A stretch of DNA of 64,000 bases from Deltaproteobacteria bacterium (GTDB lineage Bacteria > Myxococcota_C > UBA6777): the NCBI GenBank assembly GCA_002731275.1, contig PCBK01000162.1:1-64000 (forward strand), given 5' to 3'. The notes under the pieces are model-generated. The model was not told the origin of the DNA. It made no database searches and was given only the letters and a program-made list of their open reading frames with translations. The translations under genes and the position numbers were made by a program. Each line of letters opens with the position of its first letter. Positions within the stretch are counted from its first letter, which is position 1. Positions 28,748-38,243 of this stretch are shown in pieces.

Positions 28748-30823
28748 TTAGGGGAGCAGTTGTTTCCACTTGAGTATCTCGTGGATGGGGACCTGTGGGG
28801 GGAAGAAGTGAAGGCCATCCTGCCATGCGATCAATTGACCTCGTGACAGCAATTGAAGTAACTCCATGTATTCGTTGAATGGCTGTGCTGTTTGGGGAGC
28901 GGTCATGTGGCCCTGAAAGCCACGCAACATACTGAGCCGTGAGAGTCCTTTGTTGGAGCGACAGATTCGCAGCTCCGTCTTCTTTTTGATGTTTGCCAAC
29001 TCGCGGGCCTTTTGGTATGCAGATTCGAACGTCCCACAGCTATCGACGAGATTGATGGAGAGCGCTTCCTGTCCAAAGTAGACTTTCCCTTGCGCGATGG
29101 CGTGGACCTCATCCACACTCATATCCCGACTCTCCGCGACCCTGGCCAAAAAGCGCTTGTAGAAGAGCGCCATTTGGGACTCGATGCGCGCATCTTCGAC
29201 TGCTGTAGGCTCTTTAAATGGAGAAAAGACCAGGCTTCCAGGGGATTCATCGACCGCTGTGTGTCCAATGCGTAGTTTGTGCAATAGGGATTGGACGACA
29301 AATTTCCCGCCAAAGACCCCAATGGAGCCTGTAATCGTCCACGGACTCGCGATGATTGTCTCTGCGCCGGCTGCGATGTAATACCCTCCAGAGGCTGCGT
29401 AATTCTCCATGTACGCGATCACCGGTTTCTCCGCAGACAACTGCTTGACGGCGTACCAGATGGCTTCAGATGCGTGAGCGGAACCCCCACGTGAGTCGAT
29501 GTATACGATCGCTGCTTTGACCCGGCGGCTATTTCTGGCCTCCTCGATCGATTCGAGGACGGCGTCTTTAACTGCTGCCTCTTCTTGGCTGAAACCATTA
29601 TCGCCAGCTTCGTCTTTGATGATGCCTTCCACTGGAATGACTGCGATCTGTGGTCCCTTCCTCAAGGGTGTCCACGTCCAGAATCGGGGGCGGCCTGTGT
29701 AAAAGTCGGACAGGTCCGCAAGCTCTGGCTCATCTTCGTCATCTTCGTCATCTTCGTCTTTCTCTTCGGTCTCTTTCTCTTCAGACTTTGTCTCGGCCTC
29801 TTTCTCTTCTGTGGGGGCTCCGCTTTCGGATGCTTCGCTCGTTGTCTCGTTCTCGGACTCTTCACTCGCGGTCTCGTTCTCGGACTCTTCGCTTGTTGCC
29901 TCACTTTCCGTCTCTTTCTTTGGAGCGTCACTTTCGGATTCTTTGGTCTCTTTGGAATCCGTCAGCTCTGTGTGAGACTCGTTTGTACGGTCGAGCGCAG
30001 TGTATGTGTGTTCGAGCTGCGGCATTTCGAGCGTCTCGAAGGCGCTTGGTGCCTTCTCCTTGAGGTACGCCGCGACTCTATCCATGTAGCGAACAGCGTC
30101 GATGAGACCGTGCTCATGTGCCTCTTCAATTGTGAAGATCCCTTGCTCAAAGATCTCTTCAAGTGCCTCTTGAGTTGTGTCTTTGCGGGCTGCGATATGT
30201 TTGAAGAAGTTGGCTCGGTACTCGCGTAGAGTGCGTTTGATATCTTCTCTATTGGTCGGTGTCGGGAAGGAGCGTGTGAACATCTCTGGCGCGGTTTTGT
30301 GTTCACCTACGGCGTAGAAATGTGGTTTGACGCCGAACATTTCCAATGTCTCACCGAAGAACATGACGTTGGCTGTGGGTGTGGTGAGGTGGACATTTGC
30401 GGCAGGGGAGACGAGCAGATCGTCGGCGGCGCTAGAGAGGTAGCATTCGATGGGACCTAGATTGTGGGCATAAATGGTCACCCGCTTGTTTTGATCCCGG
30501 AACGTCTGTAAGAGACCGCGCAATTCTTCGACTTGAGGCCATCCTGTGGATAACTCGTGAATCTCACAGACGATGCCTTCTACACGATCGGAGGTCGCAA
30601 GTGTTTCGAGATGGGTTTTCCACTCTCCAAGCGTCAGATCTTCGGGAGCATTACTCCACCATTGCAAAAAGGAATTTTGCTCCCAGCGGAGGATTGTTTT
30701 GTGGATCTCGATATGGATGGTGCTCTCTTTGGGGATGCGAAAGAAAAGTTGGATCAATCGCAGCGGGAAATACAGGATGTTCTTGAGTAGATTCCACAAC
30801 AAAATGAATGGAATACGTAGCAT
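28748..30823 (-). CDS. sppA: Signal peptide peptidase SppA (long form) with acidic insert
   Basis: This 691-residue membrane serine protease cleaves leftover signal peptides. It has an N-terminal hydrophobic anchor and two tandem Clp-like domains, as in the 67-kDa type. The catalytic Lys is Lys176 (EHKTAPEMFTRSF) and the catalytic Ser is Ser478 (NYAASGGYYIAAG); both are intact. Between the domains (about residues 300-385) lies a low-complexity insert of Glu/Ser/Thr/Lys ending in a Glu/Asp run, absent from standard SppA. The start at 30823 puts the hydrophobic anchor directly after MLRIPF and has GGAG about 11 bases upstream; a longer frame to 30889 is not preferred. Confidence 0.92.
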   Translation of the reverse strand: MLRIPFILLWNLLKNILYFPLRLIQLFFRIPKESTIHIEIHKTILRWEQNSFLQWWSNAPEDLTLGEWKTHLETLATSDRVEGIVCEIHELSTGWPQVEELRGLLQTFRDQNKRVTIYAHNLGPIECYLSSAADDLLVSPAANVHLTTPTANVMFFGETLEMFGVKPHFYAVGEHKTAPEMFTRSFPTPTNREDIKRTLREYRANFFKHIAARKDTTQEALEEIFEQGIFTIEEAHEHGLIDAVRYMDRVAAYLKEKAPSAFETLEMPQLEHTYTALDRTNESHTELTDSKETKESESDAPKKETESEATSEESENETASEESENETTSEASESGAPTEEKEAETKSEEKETEEKDEDDEDDEDEPELADLSDFYTGRPRFWTWTPLRKGPQIAVIPVEGIIKDEAGDNGFSQEEAAVKDAVLESIEEARNSRRVKAAIVYIDSRGGSAHASEAIWYAVKQLSAEKPVIAYMENYAASGGYYIAAGAETIIASPWTITGSIGVFGGKFVVQSLLHKLRIGHTAVDESPGSLVFSPFKEPTAVEDARIESQMALFYKRFLARVAESRDMSVDEVHAIAQGKVYFGQEALSINLVDSCGTFESAYQKARELANIKKKTELRICRSNKGLSRLSMLRGFQGHMTAPQTAQPFNEYMELLQLLSRGQLIAWQDGLHFFPPQVPIHEILKWKQLLP

Positions 30824-30970
30824 ATGGTCCGACGCTCCTTTGGGGTATGGTGAAACCGAAGACCACCATACAGTGGCCTTGGTACGCAAGAGTGGAACAA
30901 TGTAATCACCATTTTTGGGAACACAAGAATCCCCCTCAAGAGGGATCGTGCGGTTGCTCTGGGCGTTGTT

Positions 30971-33427
30971 TTACTTGGGGAGTGGGAGCAGGGAGAGAGA
31001 GTCGTCTTTTTGGTTGAGGATGACAGCGATGTGTTCGTTGTCTTTGCGCTTCCATACGGCGATTTCGGTTGGATCACAACCGACTGAGAAGGTCGCGATG
31101 AGGCGTTTTTGTGTGGGATCGAGGAGGTGGAGTTGGTGGTTTGTACGGTCTGTCACCAAGAGGAACTGTTTGTACACTTTGAGGGCACCAACCTGTCCAT
31201 GAAGCTGGATGGTTTGGGAGGAGGCTTGTGCGTGTCCGTGTTGGATAAAGGACGCGACATCGAGGAGTTTGAGGTATCCCGTCGTTTTGTCGCCTGTTGT
31301 GATGTTGTAAGCGATCGCGACTTTCTCTCCAACACGAACCATGCGGACAGGTTGACCGGGCAACGTCAACGCATCCTTGAGCACAAATGCATTGTTGGAC
31401 GCGCTTGTCTTGAGTTGGTCCTCCATGAGGTAGAGATTTTGTGAGTATTGGTCGAGTAAGAGGGTGTGTACACCCCAAGGAAGAATGCCCACGATCTCCG
31501 TTTTTTGTCGCCCAAAAGGCAGGGTCATAGTGATCGCATCCCACGGCTCGTTTTGTTGTTTCTTGGAGAGCTGGATACGTGTGATAAAAGCAGGGGTCTC
31601 ATCATTTCCGTCTTCCCAATGAGACAAAAATGCGAGTCCATCCTGAACATGTCCCGCACGGACCGGGAGTAAGAAGGGAAGAGCTTCGCCTTCTTGAAGA
31701 CCTGATTGTAGGTTGTGGAAGTATAGAGCTGTGCCTGTCTCATTCGTACGCAAGAAGATCTGGTCAGTTGTGGTCATCCACTGTGCTGCGCCCCAATCAT
31801 GGTGTTGCACGACTGGTTTCTGGATGACATTGGGGACGATGTGTTCACTTGCGGTGAGGAGATCGAGCGCGACGGTCCTTTTGGAGAGTGTGTCTTGTGT
31901 GTATGCGTGCTGTTGCTGCAAAGAGAGGGAGCGCAATGAGGTCCCTACATGTAGCTGCATCAGTCCGTAACGTGTCGTTAACTGGTATCGCATCAAGTAC
32001 TTTTCGTCGGAGGACAAAAGAACCCATTCACCGGTGATGTGTAGATCCTTTGCCATCACCGGAAGGGTCAGCGTTTGCACGACACGTCGAGTTTGTAGGT
32101 TCACGACATAGAGCCGTGGGAGCTTCTTTGTAATGACAAGGGCTGTATGTCCGAGCAGCGCGATCTTTTTGGGGACACCATGCAGGTACATCTGCTGGGC
32201 TTGTGGTTTTCGCGATGTGCGGTCATAGATGGTCATTCGCTCATCATTTTCATTGGCGATGAGGAGATAGGAGCCATTGACCGCGAGAGCTGTTGGAGCT
32301 GTCGGGGAAGTGTAGCTCTGACCGATACGGATGTTTCCTTGGCTGGTAAAGTAGAATGTGGAGACCTGTCCGCTCTGTGCGTTGTGATGTCCTACAAAAA
32401 ACTCTCCATTGACCGTCGCGAGCGCTGTCGGTGGGGTGGAGGCGATCGGAAGGGAGCGTGCGTTTTCCGTTGGATGTAGGACGTTGAAGACGAGCAGGTG
32501 CTTGTCTTGTTTGTGCGCGACAACTGCGTAGGGGCCTGATAAGGCAAGGTCCTGTGGGCCTTTGTTTAGCGCCCATCCGTCTTTTGGGCCAATGATGGTG
32601 TGGGTGTTAAGTGAGAACGCGAGCAGGCGTTCTGTTCCTTCGCAGATGACGGCGTATGTGTTGCCGTGTAATGATATACTTTTGGGAATACAGTTGTCGT
32701 GAAGCTCGATGAAGCGGGTGGGTTTATCAGAGCGAGCATCTGCGAGCATCAGTGAGTCCGTCGAGTAATCGGACGCGCTGTTGCTCAAAAGGACGCGATG
32801 TCCGAGTGAGGTGATGCCGTGGGAGGGATAACCCGTGAAAATGTGCCCGCGTGCGATGAGGTGATCACCCGCCGTATCGTTCTCTTGTGAAGAGTCTGTT
32901 GAGATGCCTGTTGAACCGTACTGACCGCTCAGTGAGGCAGGCGTGAGTGTGTCCTCTTTTGGGGACTGAGGGGTTGAGGTACACGCTTTGAACTGGAAAC
33001 CTTCTGGAAGCTGTCCGTGTGTGAGGGGGAGTGCATCGAGTGCGACCGTCCCGCCGGGGTGGGCTTTGATTTCCTTGATGAGATACCCAACGAGTTCTTT
33101 GGTGTTGGTGTTGGTATTGATGTGGTAAGCCTCGATGAACACGGAGAGATGACCTGCTTGGAGAGGGGGCAGGTAGAAGTCCTCTTGTCCGAGGGGGTTG
33201 AGGATCTCTCTTTGTCGGACGAGAGGGGGTGTCTCTGGATGATCACAAAAGTACAGGCTGAGTTTGAGCTGTTGTGTCTCTTGGGGGAGCTGTGTGATGG
33301 AGACAGAGGCGTAGTTTTCTGCGAGCTTGTCTGGCGCAAGACACCCAACCATGACGAGCATACAGAGCCCGACAAGTAGCATCCAAAGCGGATGATATTG
33401 GGTGGTTGTTTGGGGACAATATCGCAT
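30971..33427 (-). CDS. Large beta-propeller lipoprotein
   Basis: The 818-residue protein has a lipoprotein signal (hydrophobic stretch ending LVMVGC), so Cys29 is probably lipidated. The mature protein has an initial beta domain (about 40-150), then YncE-like repeats such as GNTYAVICEGTERLLAFSLN, ALSGPYAVVAHKQDKHLLVF and VNGSYLLIANENDERMTIYD, consistent with one or two propellers. The C-terminus ends in another blade. Enzymatic motifs are not seen. The start at 33427 has GGAGAG seven bases upstream and is preferred to an ATG five codons earlier. The gene lies 147 bases upstream of sppA on the same strand. The binding partner is unknown. Confidence 0.8.
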   Translation of the reverse strand: MRYCPQTTTQYHPLWMLLVGLCMLVMVGCLAPDKLAENYASVSITQLPQETQQLKLSLYFCDHPETPPLVRQREILNPLGQEDFYLPPLQAGHLSVFIEAYHINTNTNTKELVGYLIKEIKAHPGGTVALDALPLTHGQLPEGFQFKACTSTPQSPKEDTLTPASLSGQYGSTGISTDSSQENDTAGDHLIARGHIFTGYPSHGITSLGHRVLLSNSASDYSTDSLMLADARSDKPTRFIELHDNCIPKSISLHGNTYAVICEGTERLLAFSLNTHTIIGPKDGWALNKGPQDLALSGPYAVVAHKQDKHLLVFNVLHPTENARSLPIASTPPTALATVNGEFFVGHHNAQSGQVSTFYFTSQGNIRIGQSYTSPTAPTALAVNGSYLLIANENDERMTIYDRTSRKPQAQQMYLHGVPKKIALLGHTALVITKKLPRLYVVNLQTRRVVQTLTLPVMAKDLHITGEWVLLSSDEKYLMRYQLTTRYGLMQLHVGTSLRSLSLQQQHAYTQDTLSKRTVALDLLTASEHIVPNVIQKPVVQHHDWGAAQWMTTTDQIFLRTNETGTALYFHNLQSGLQEGEALPFLLPVRAGHVQDGLAFLSHWEDGNDETPAFITRIQLSKKQQNEPWDAITMTLPFGRQKTEIVGILPWGVHTLLLDQYSQNLYLMEDQLKTSASNNAFVLKDALTLPGQPVRMVRVGEKVAIAYNITTGDKTTGYLKLLDVASFIQHGHAQASSQTIQLHGQVGALKVYKQFLLVTDRTNHQLHLLDPTQKRLIATFSVGCDPTEIAVWKRKDNEHIAVILNQKDDSLSLLPLPK

Positions 33428-33561
33428 AAAGGGTCTCTCCATCGTGGTGTAAACTACATTAGATTACATAGAGAAGGCACAAAATGCAAGTCTGGAAGAC
33501 AAAAGAGAGTGATATCATGCCACAACACGCTATGACTCGTACGAGAAGTCAAAATGGGTGC

Positions 33562-33591
33562 TTGACTTTGCGAGCCGGTCCCGTCTAGTCT
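33562..33591 (+). promoter_or_regulatory. Weak candidate promoter for the exported-protein gene at 33703
   Basis: TTGACT, 18 bases, TAGTCT. The -35 box is good and the -10 box poor. Confidence 0.3.
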
Positions 33592-33702
33592 CATGTGATA
33601 GAACGTGAGCAAAGAGCGACGGGTAACATGGTGTTTTTGGCCCGTTGCTGCTGCTATATATCCATACGGTTATGGACACATCATGTGCGCAAAGAGGTGA
33701 GT

Positions 33703-34662
33703 ATGTCGAATCTACGTGTTGCCCTTCTTGGTAAGTGGATGGGATGTTTGTTGGTCTGGCTTTTTGTGTGGGGTGTTGCGACCTCAACAACAGCCCATGC
33801 GCAGGAGGTGAAGGGATTGACGACCAATCCACTGCTGCGACAGGGGCTTGCGTTGTACAACGAGCAAAAATATCCACAGGCGATCGTCGTTTTTAAACAG
33901 GTGCTTGGGTGGACTGGAAGTACCAAAAGCCACAAGATCGAGGCGCTCAAGTTTTTGGGCTTTATACACATCGTCCTTGGGAAGGGGAAGGCTGCTGAGA
34001 GTTACTTCCTGCGTATCCTCAACATGAGCCCCAAGTTTGATCTCGATAGTGCATTTTACTCTCCTAAATTCGTTAACTTTTTTGTTCCCATTCGCAATGC
34101 TTTTATCAAAAGTCGGCGTGTGCAAATTATCAATCTTAACCCCAAAGAGTTGAGCATTCGTAAGTCTTTGCTGCTCAAGTTTAAGGTGAAAGACAATCTC
34201 AGACGCGCCGACCAATTTGCGCTGTACTACCGAATCCAAGGGAGTTTGCAGTACGCAAAAAGAAGGCTGAAGGACAAGAATGGTTTGCTCGGAAAAGCAT
34301 CCAAGAGCAAAGCACCCGCTGTCTACGAATTTATGTACCAGGTCCCACGTGGTCTTGGTGGATTGCGTGAGGGAGCTTATCTTTTCGAGTACTACGTCGT
34401 CGCAGCTGGTAACGGCAAGATCCTTGCGAACCTGGGAACAGCCAAGAAGCCTGTCCAACTCAAGCGGACCTTTCCGATTGAAAAAGAGCCCAAGCCTGTC
34501 GTGAAAGCCGGACCTCCGTTTTACCAAACGTGGTGGTTTTGGACGATCGTCGGCGTTGGAGTCGTTGGTGGAGGCGCAGCGGCAGCTGTCGCGATCGTTT
34601 CTTCACAACCCCCTGCAGCGCCTGGTGTTGGCTCTGCTGTGATCACAATCGTGCGAGAATAG
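33703..34662 (+). CDS. Exported TPR-like protein with C-terminal membrane segment
   Basis: The 319-residue protein has a signal peptide (hydrophobic GCLLVWLFVWGVATS, then TTAHAQ). About residues 40-120 form a TPR-like helical region (GLALYNEQKYPQAIVVFKQVL). The middle is a beta-rich domain, and near the C-terminus is a Gly/Ala-rich hydrophobic segment after WWFWTIVGVGVVGGG. This layout resembles exported TPR plus C-terminal anchor proteins common in myxobacteria. The start at 33703 has GAGG five bases upstream. Two small lipoprotein genes follow on the same strand (59- and 63-base gaps), so the three may form one unit. Function is unknown. Confidence 0.78.
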   Translation: MSNLRVALLGKWMGCLLVWLFVWGVATSTTAHAQEVKGLTTNPLLRQGLALYNEQKYPQAIVVFKQVLGWTGSTKSHKIEALKFLGFIHIVLGKGKAAESYFLRILNMSPKFDLDSAFYSPKFVNFFVPIRNAFIKSRRVQIINLNPKELSIRKSLLLKFKVKDNLRRADQFALYYRIQGSLQYAKRRLKDKNGLLGKASKSKAPAVYEFMYQVPRGLGGLREGAYLFEYYVVAAGNGKILANLGTAKKPVQLKRTFPIEKEPKPVVKAGPPFYQTWWFWTIVGVGVVGGGAAAAVAIVSSQPPAAPGVGSAVITIVRE

Positions 34663-34721
34663 CGGTATGGGATCTCTCACTCTTTTTGTACATAACCCCC
34701 CGTGTTGATGGAGAGGAAAGT

Positions 34722-35132
34722 ATGATTGTTCGATTGGCATGTTTGTTGATTTGTGCGTTGGCATTTGTCGGTTGCGCTGGTGCACCGGCTCCAGAGATCT
34801 CGTTGCGCATCTCGGAAAAGGCTCTCGTCGATCTCGATAAAGTTGACATTCTTATCGGCGCTGTCGGTGGTGGAAACGCTGCAAGTTGTGACGCGTACTT
34901 GAGCAAGACGACAGTCTTCTCTGCGGATAAGTTTACCGCGGAAAAAACGCAGGCCATTGCACTTGGCAGCGCGACCAAACAAGAAGTTGTACTCTCCGAT
35001 TTGCAACCAGGTGAAAAACTCTTTGTGATCGCCGGGTACCAAAAAGGAAATCTCGTGATGCTCGGTTGCGATAAGGGCACGATTGAGGACGGAAAAAAAT
35101 TGATGCTCTCCATTGCGATGTTGGCATACTGA
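34722..35132 (+). CDS. Small lipoprotein of unknown function
   Basis: The 136-residue protein has a lipobox (MIVRLACLLICALAFVGC), so Cys18 is the likely lipidation site. The mature part is a small beta-rich domain with two Cys (ASCDAYL and MLGCDKG) that could form a disulfide. The start at 34722 has AGGA five bases upstream; the open frame extends upstream but would bury the signal. It is probably co-transcribed with its neighbours. I do not recognise the family. Confidence 0.75.
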   Translation: MIVRLACLLICALAFVGCAGAPAPEISLRISEKALVDLDKVDILIGAVGGGNAASCDAYLSKTTVFSADKFTAEKTQAIALGSATKQEVVLSDLQPGEKLFVIAGYQKGNLVMLGCDKGTIEDGKKLMLSIAMLAY

Positions 35133-35195
35133 ATGTAACTTACCTTTGTAAGTGTGTTTGGTTTCGGTTCCAGTGTCCTGTGGGAGGTAAGGAGT

Positions 35196-35876
35196 TTGCA
35201 CAACAAGCGCTTTGTGCGTTGGGTCTTTTGTCTGTTGCTTTGTGTTGGCAGCGTTGGGCTCGCTGGTTGTCCGTCTATCTTATACTCCCGCAAAGAGTTA
35301 AAGGGGGCGACACCTGAGCGGGATCTTGTCGCAGCCTCTGTCATGGGGCCACTCAAACGAGGCTCTTCTCTTCAATTCTCCGTTCGTGGTGTCAGGCTCA
35401 TGGACCCTATCAAACGTGTCCATGCGTTGTGGGGACCGCCCTCCGTCAAACGAAAAGATCACCACCTGTGGAAAGATCAAAGGGGTCGTTACCTCGCGCG
35501 CATCGTGCTTGGCCGAAAGATGCACCGCGACTCCAGGGACGCCCAAGGGGATGATCGCAAGCGCCCGATTCGTTGGTTGTATGTCGTACGCCAGATCGAT
35601 CTCTTCTCCCACTATCTCGAAAAGCTTCATCCACGCAACCGTTCCCTTCTCCAAACGTCTAAAATAGAGTCCGTCTCATGGCGTACAAAGACCTTCGGTG
35701 GGCCCGGGCGCGTCCAAAAGGACGATCTACGCCGACGATATATCTACTTCGAGCGTGGTTTTCAAATGATCCTTTTTTCGAAAGCCTACCCTTTACAAAA
35801 GAAGGTCTCTTCAGTATTCAGTCTGTACATTCCCGCTTCAACAATGACACTCAAGGGGATCTTCCCTATGTCATAA
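35196..35876 (+). CDS. Lipoprotein of unknown function
   Basis: The 226-residue protein has a basic start and lipobox (HNKRFVRWVFCLLLC, then VGSVGLAGC). The mature part is rich in Arg/Lys and aromatic residues and may contain a GWxxR-like small beta domain (RVHALWGPPSVKRKDHHLW, then RGRYLARIVL), but I do not recognise it. The TTG start at 35196 with GGAGG eight bases upstream gives the best signal peptide; a GTG at 35154 is the alternative. Confidence 0.68.
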   Translation: MHNKRFVRWVFCLLLCVGSVGLAGCPSILYSRKELKGATPERDLVAASVMGPLKRGSSLQFSVRGVRLMDPIKRVHALWGPPSVKRKDHHLWKDQRGRYLARIVLGRKMHRDSRDAQGDDRKRPIRWLYVVRQIDLFSHYLEKLHPRNRSLLQTSKIESVSWRTKTFGGPGRVQKDDLRRRYIYFERGFQMILFSKAYPLQKKVSSVFSLYIPASTMTLKGIFPMS

Positions 35877-35950
35877 AGCGGCATGTGCTGTGATACTTCT
35901 TCGACCTGACGCTCTTTTGAGCTCTCCCAAACCATAGTGGAATTGTATTC

Positions 35951-37678
35951 ATGACTAAGATTGTATATGCCGGCGTATTTGAGGGACTCGATCGGATCAA
36001 CCGTGGCTGGCGGATCTTGCGCTACCTTCAACAACACACAGATCAGCTCATGGCGGTCGGCTCTGGGCGCGCTTTTGCCGCTGTCGAAGAAGAGTTTGAA
36101 AACTGTTTTTACCTGATCTCACCCCCTCGTTACCTGCGTGGCCGAGATCGTGACAACTTTATGTGGGAAAAAAACCGCGTGTTGGGATCACGACTCGAAC
36201 ATTTTCGTCCCGATCTGATGATCCTCGATGGACAAACGTTCGCCGCACAGCTCGCGACCAAACAACGCATCCCCATCATCTCCATCGATCAATTGCACTT
36301 TTTTGCGCGTACCCGATTGGATATTCCGATCCCTCCAGCACAACTCGATAAGTACTTGCAGCAAAAAACCGCCGTAAAAAAACGTGGCTACCAGGCCGCA
36401 CATTACCTGTTGCCGATCTTCTTCCAACCTGAGGTGACAGCGGAACGTACCTCCCTTGCACCACCACTCCTTCGTGAAGGGGTTGAGGAAGTCACGCCAT
36501 CTGCCGGCGACGCGTTCGTGGCTTTTGGTTGGCATGGGATCCAAGATGATGTGCATGTCTTTGAGGCTCTTGAACAACCCATCGAGATTCAGATGCCTGT
36601 TGGTAAACGCCGCCGCAACAAAGAGCGCGTCGTCTCCGTCTCTGAAGTCCCCGATACAGAAGGGCGATTGGACGATTATTTCGAGGCGCTGCCTGCTCCT
36701 GAGCCTGACGAAGACAGTTACGATGAGAGCGAGCAAGAGAAACTCCAAAGTCACAGCGCCATTCGTAAGCGTCGGAAAGTGAAGCTCTCCGATGAGCTCG
36801 ATAGTATGGAGATGAACTCATTGCTCCCTGTCTCGACAAAGATGACGACCTACAAAGTCGCGCAGCCCGAGACATGGGGGAAGGCGATCGCGGACGCAAA
36901 AGCCGTGATGCTCGCTGGCGATCACACGCAAATTGCCGAAGCGATCTTCCTCAAAAAGCCCATTCTTATCATTCCTCAAAATGAGCGCATCGATCACTGG
37001 GTGTATGCTCACTATGTCGAAAAGATGGGCTTTGGCGAGCATCATCCACGACTGACACGTTCGGTCCTCGAAGGATTTCTTCAACGCCTCGAACGTTATC
37101 AGGCAAAACTCGATGCACACGAAAGTAAAGGCGCTGAGGCTTTCTTTGCGATGCTCGACGAGCAGATCAGGGAGTGCAAAGAAGTCAGACCCCAACGGAC
37201 CGAGCGTCCTCAACACGGGAAAGGTCAACGTGGTCCCCGGCGCGAGGGCGGACCCAGACGACAGGGGCAAGGAAGACGTCATGGTGGTCCAGCAAGAGAA
37301 GGAGGACCAAGGCGCGATGGTGGACCAAGGCACGAAGGCGGACCAAGACGCCATGGTGACTCCAGACGTGACGATGGCCCAAGACGTGACGATGGTCCAA
37401 GACGTGACGATGGCCCAAGGCGTGACGGTAGTTCGAGACGCGATGGTGGCCCAAGGCGCGACGGTGGGCCAAGACGCGATGGTGGGCCAAGACGTGACGG
37501 TGGGCCAAGACGTGATGGTGGGCCAAGACGTGACGGTGGGCAAAGACGTGACGGTGGTCCAAATTGGCAGGGTGGACCCCGAGACAAACAAGAAAGACAA
37601 GTCCAACAACCCAAGCCCAAACCCCGCAAGATGAGGCGTGTGTTCGATCCTTCAGCGCCAGACGACGACAAGTCTTGA
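35951..37678 (+). CDS. MurG-like glycosyltransferase with Arg/Gly-rich C-terminal tail
   Basis: The 575-residue protein has a GT-B-like fold. The N-terminal half starts MTKIVYAGVFEG and has a helix after GSGRAFAAV. An acidic insert lies near residues 235-275. The C-terminal half has AGDHTQIAEAIFLKKPILII, matching the donor-sugar region of GT28/MurG-type enzymes. After about residue 415 the protein becomes an Arg/Gly/Asp/Pro low-complexity tail made of GPRRDG-type hexapeptides, ending in a Lys/Arg segment. A nucleotide-sugar transferase is inferred; donor and acceptor are unknown. The start ATG lacks a strong ribosome-binding site. Confidence 0.75.
   Translation: MTKIVYAGVFEGLDRINRGWRILRYLQQHTDQLMAVGSGRAFAAVEEEFENCFYLISPPRYLRGRDRDNFMWEKNRVLGSRLEHFRPDLMILDGQTFAAQLATKQRIPIISIDQLHFFARTRLDIPIPPAQLDKYLQQKTAVKKRGYQAAHYLLPIFFQPEVTAERTSLAPPLLREGVEEVTPSAGDAFVAFGWHGIQDDVHVFEALEQPIEIQMPVGKRRRNKERVVSVSEVPDTEGRLDDYFEALPAPEPDEDSYDESEQEKLQSHSAIRKRRKVKLSDELDSMEMNSLLPVSTKMTTYKVAQPETWGKAIADAKAVMLAGDHTQIAEAIFLKKPILIIPQNERIDHWVYAHYVEKMGFGEHHPRLTRSVLEGFLQRLERYQAKLDAHESKGAEAFFAMLDEQIRECKEVRPQRTERPQHGKGQRGPRREGGPRRQGQGRRHGGPAREGGPRRDGGPRHEGGPRRHGDSRRDDGPRRDDGPRRDDGPRRDGSSRRDGGPRRDGGPRRDGGPRRDGGPRRDGGPRRDGGQRRDGGPNWQGGPRDKQERQVQQPKPKPRKMRRVFDPSAPDDDKS
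37290..37565 (+). repeat. 18-base repeats encoding the RGG-like tail
   Basis: About a dozen 18-base units (variants of ggtgggccaagacgtgac) run in tandem, encoding Gly-Gly-Pro-Arg-Arg-Asp. The last copies are nearly identical, pointing to recent slippage or recombination. This is coding sequence, not a CRISPR array: there are no spacers. Confidence 0.9.
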
Positions 37679-37688
37679 GGTTTGGACC

Positions 37689-38243
37689 TTGAGACCGCTG
37701 CAATACCGCGACTTTTGGCTCGATGTTATTGTTTGGACTAGCATCGTCCCCGCAGGTGTCGCGACACTCACCTTCCTGCTCTACAGTCTAACGCTCAATC
37801 TGATCTGGCCGTTGGTACAAACCCACAAGGTGGAACCTCTCGTGACGCCTGGTGTGTTCTCCTTTTTTCTCTTCCAACCAAGACTGTTTTCCATTCTGGG
37901 GACGATTGCATCTTTGATCGCGTTCTTCGTCTCCTTTGCGTTGATGCGTCGTGTCTCCTGGTCTCGTGTCGCTCACATTGTACTCTTATGGGGAGCGAAT
38001 TTTGCGGCGCTTGGTTTGTTGATCTTGATCTGGTTTTTTTTGTTCCCGATCAAAGCACCCCGCGCGGAGATCCCTGTTGCGCTCTCCAATCAAGGTGTGA
38101 AGATTTTTTTGTCTTTTTTGGTTGTGGGGATGATGGGATTTTGGAGCTGGGGGATTTGGCTACTTCAGAGGCCCGAGGTGAAGGAGGTCTTTCAAACTGT
38201 ACCTCGCCTAGAAGATCGGGTCACCGATCGCGAGGTTACATAA
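37689..38243 (+). CDS. Four-helix membrane protein of unknown function
   Basis: The 184-residue protein has four hydrophobic segments (near residues 15-35, 55-85, 95-118 and 130-155) and a charged C-terminus. No family is recognised. The TTG start at 37689 is ten bases after the glycosyltransferase stop, with GAGG eight bases upstream, so it is probably co-translated. An earlier GTG inside the glycosyltransferase gene is less likely. Its 3' end overlaps the convergent bamA gene by 36 bases. Confidence 0.6.
   Translation: MRPLQYRDFWLDVIVWTSIVPAGVATLTFLLYSLTLNLIWPLVQTHKVEPLVTPGVFSFFLFQPRLFSILGTIASLIAFFVSFALMRRVSWSRVAHIVLLWGANFAALGLLILIWFFLFPIKAPRAEIPVALSNQGVKIFLSFLVVGMMGFWSWGIWLLQRPEVKEVFQTVPRLEDRVTDREVT

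Noticed and set aside
29585-30229. Plus-strand frame of 214 codons opposite sppA
   Set aside because: Its Phe/Leu/Cys-rich composition comes from the acidic sppA insert read antisense.
37290-37565. Regular repeats that might suggest a CRISPR array
   Set aside because: The 18-base units are contiguous, in frame and without spacers; they encode the RGG-like tail.
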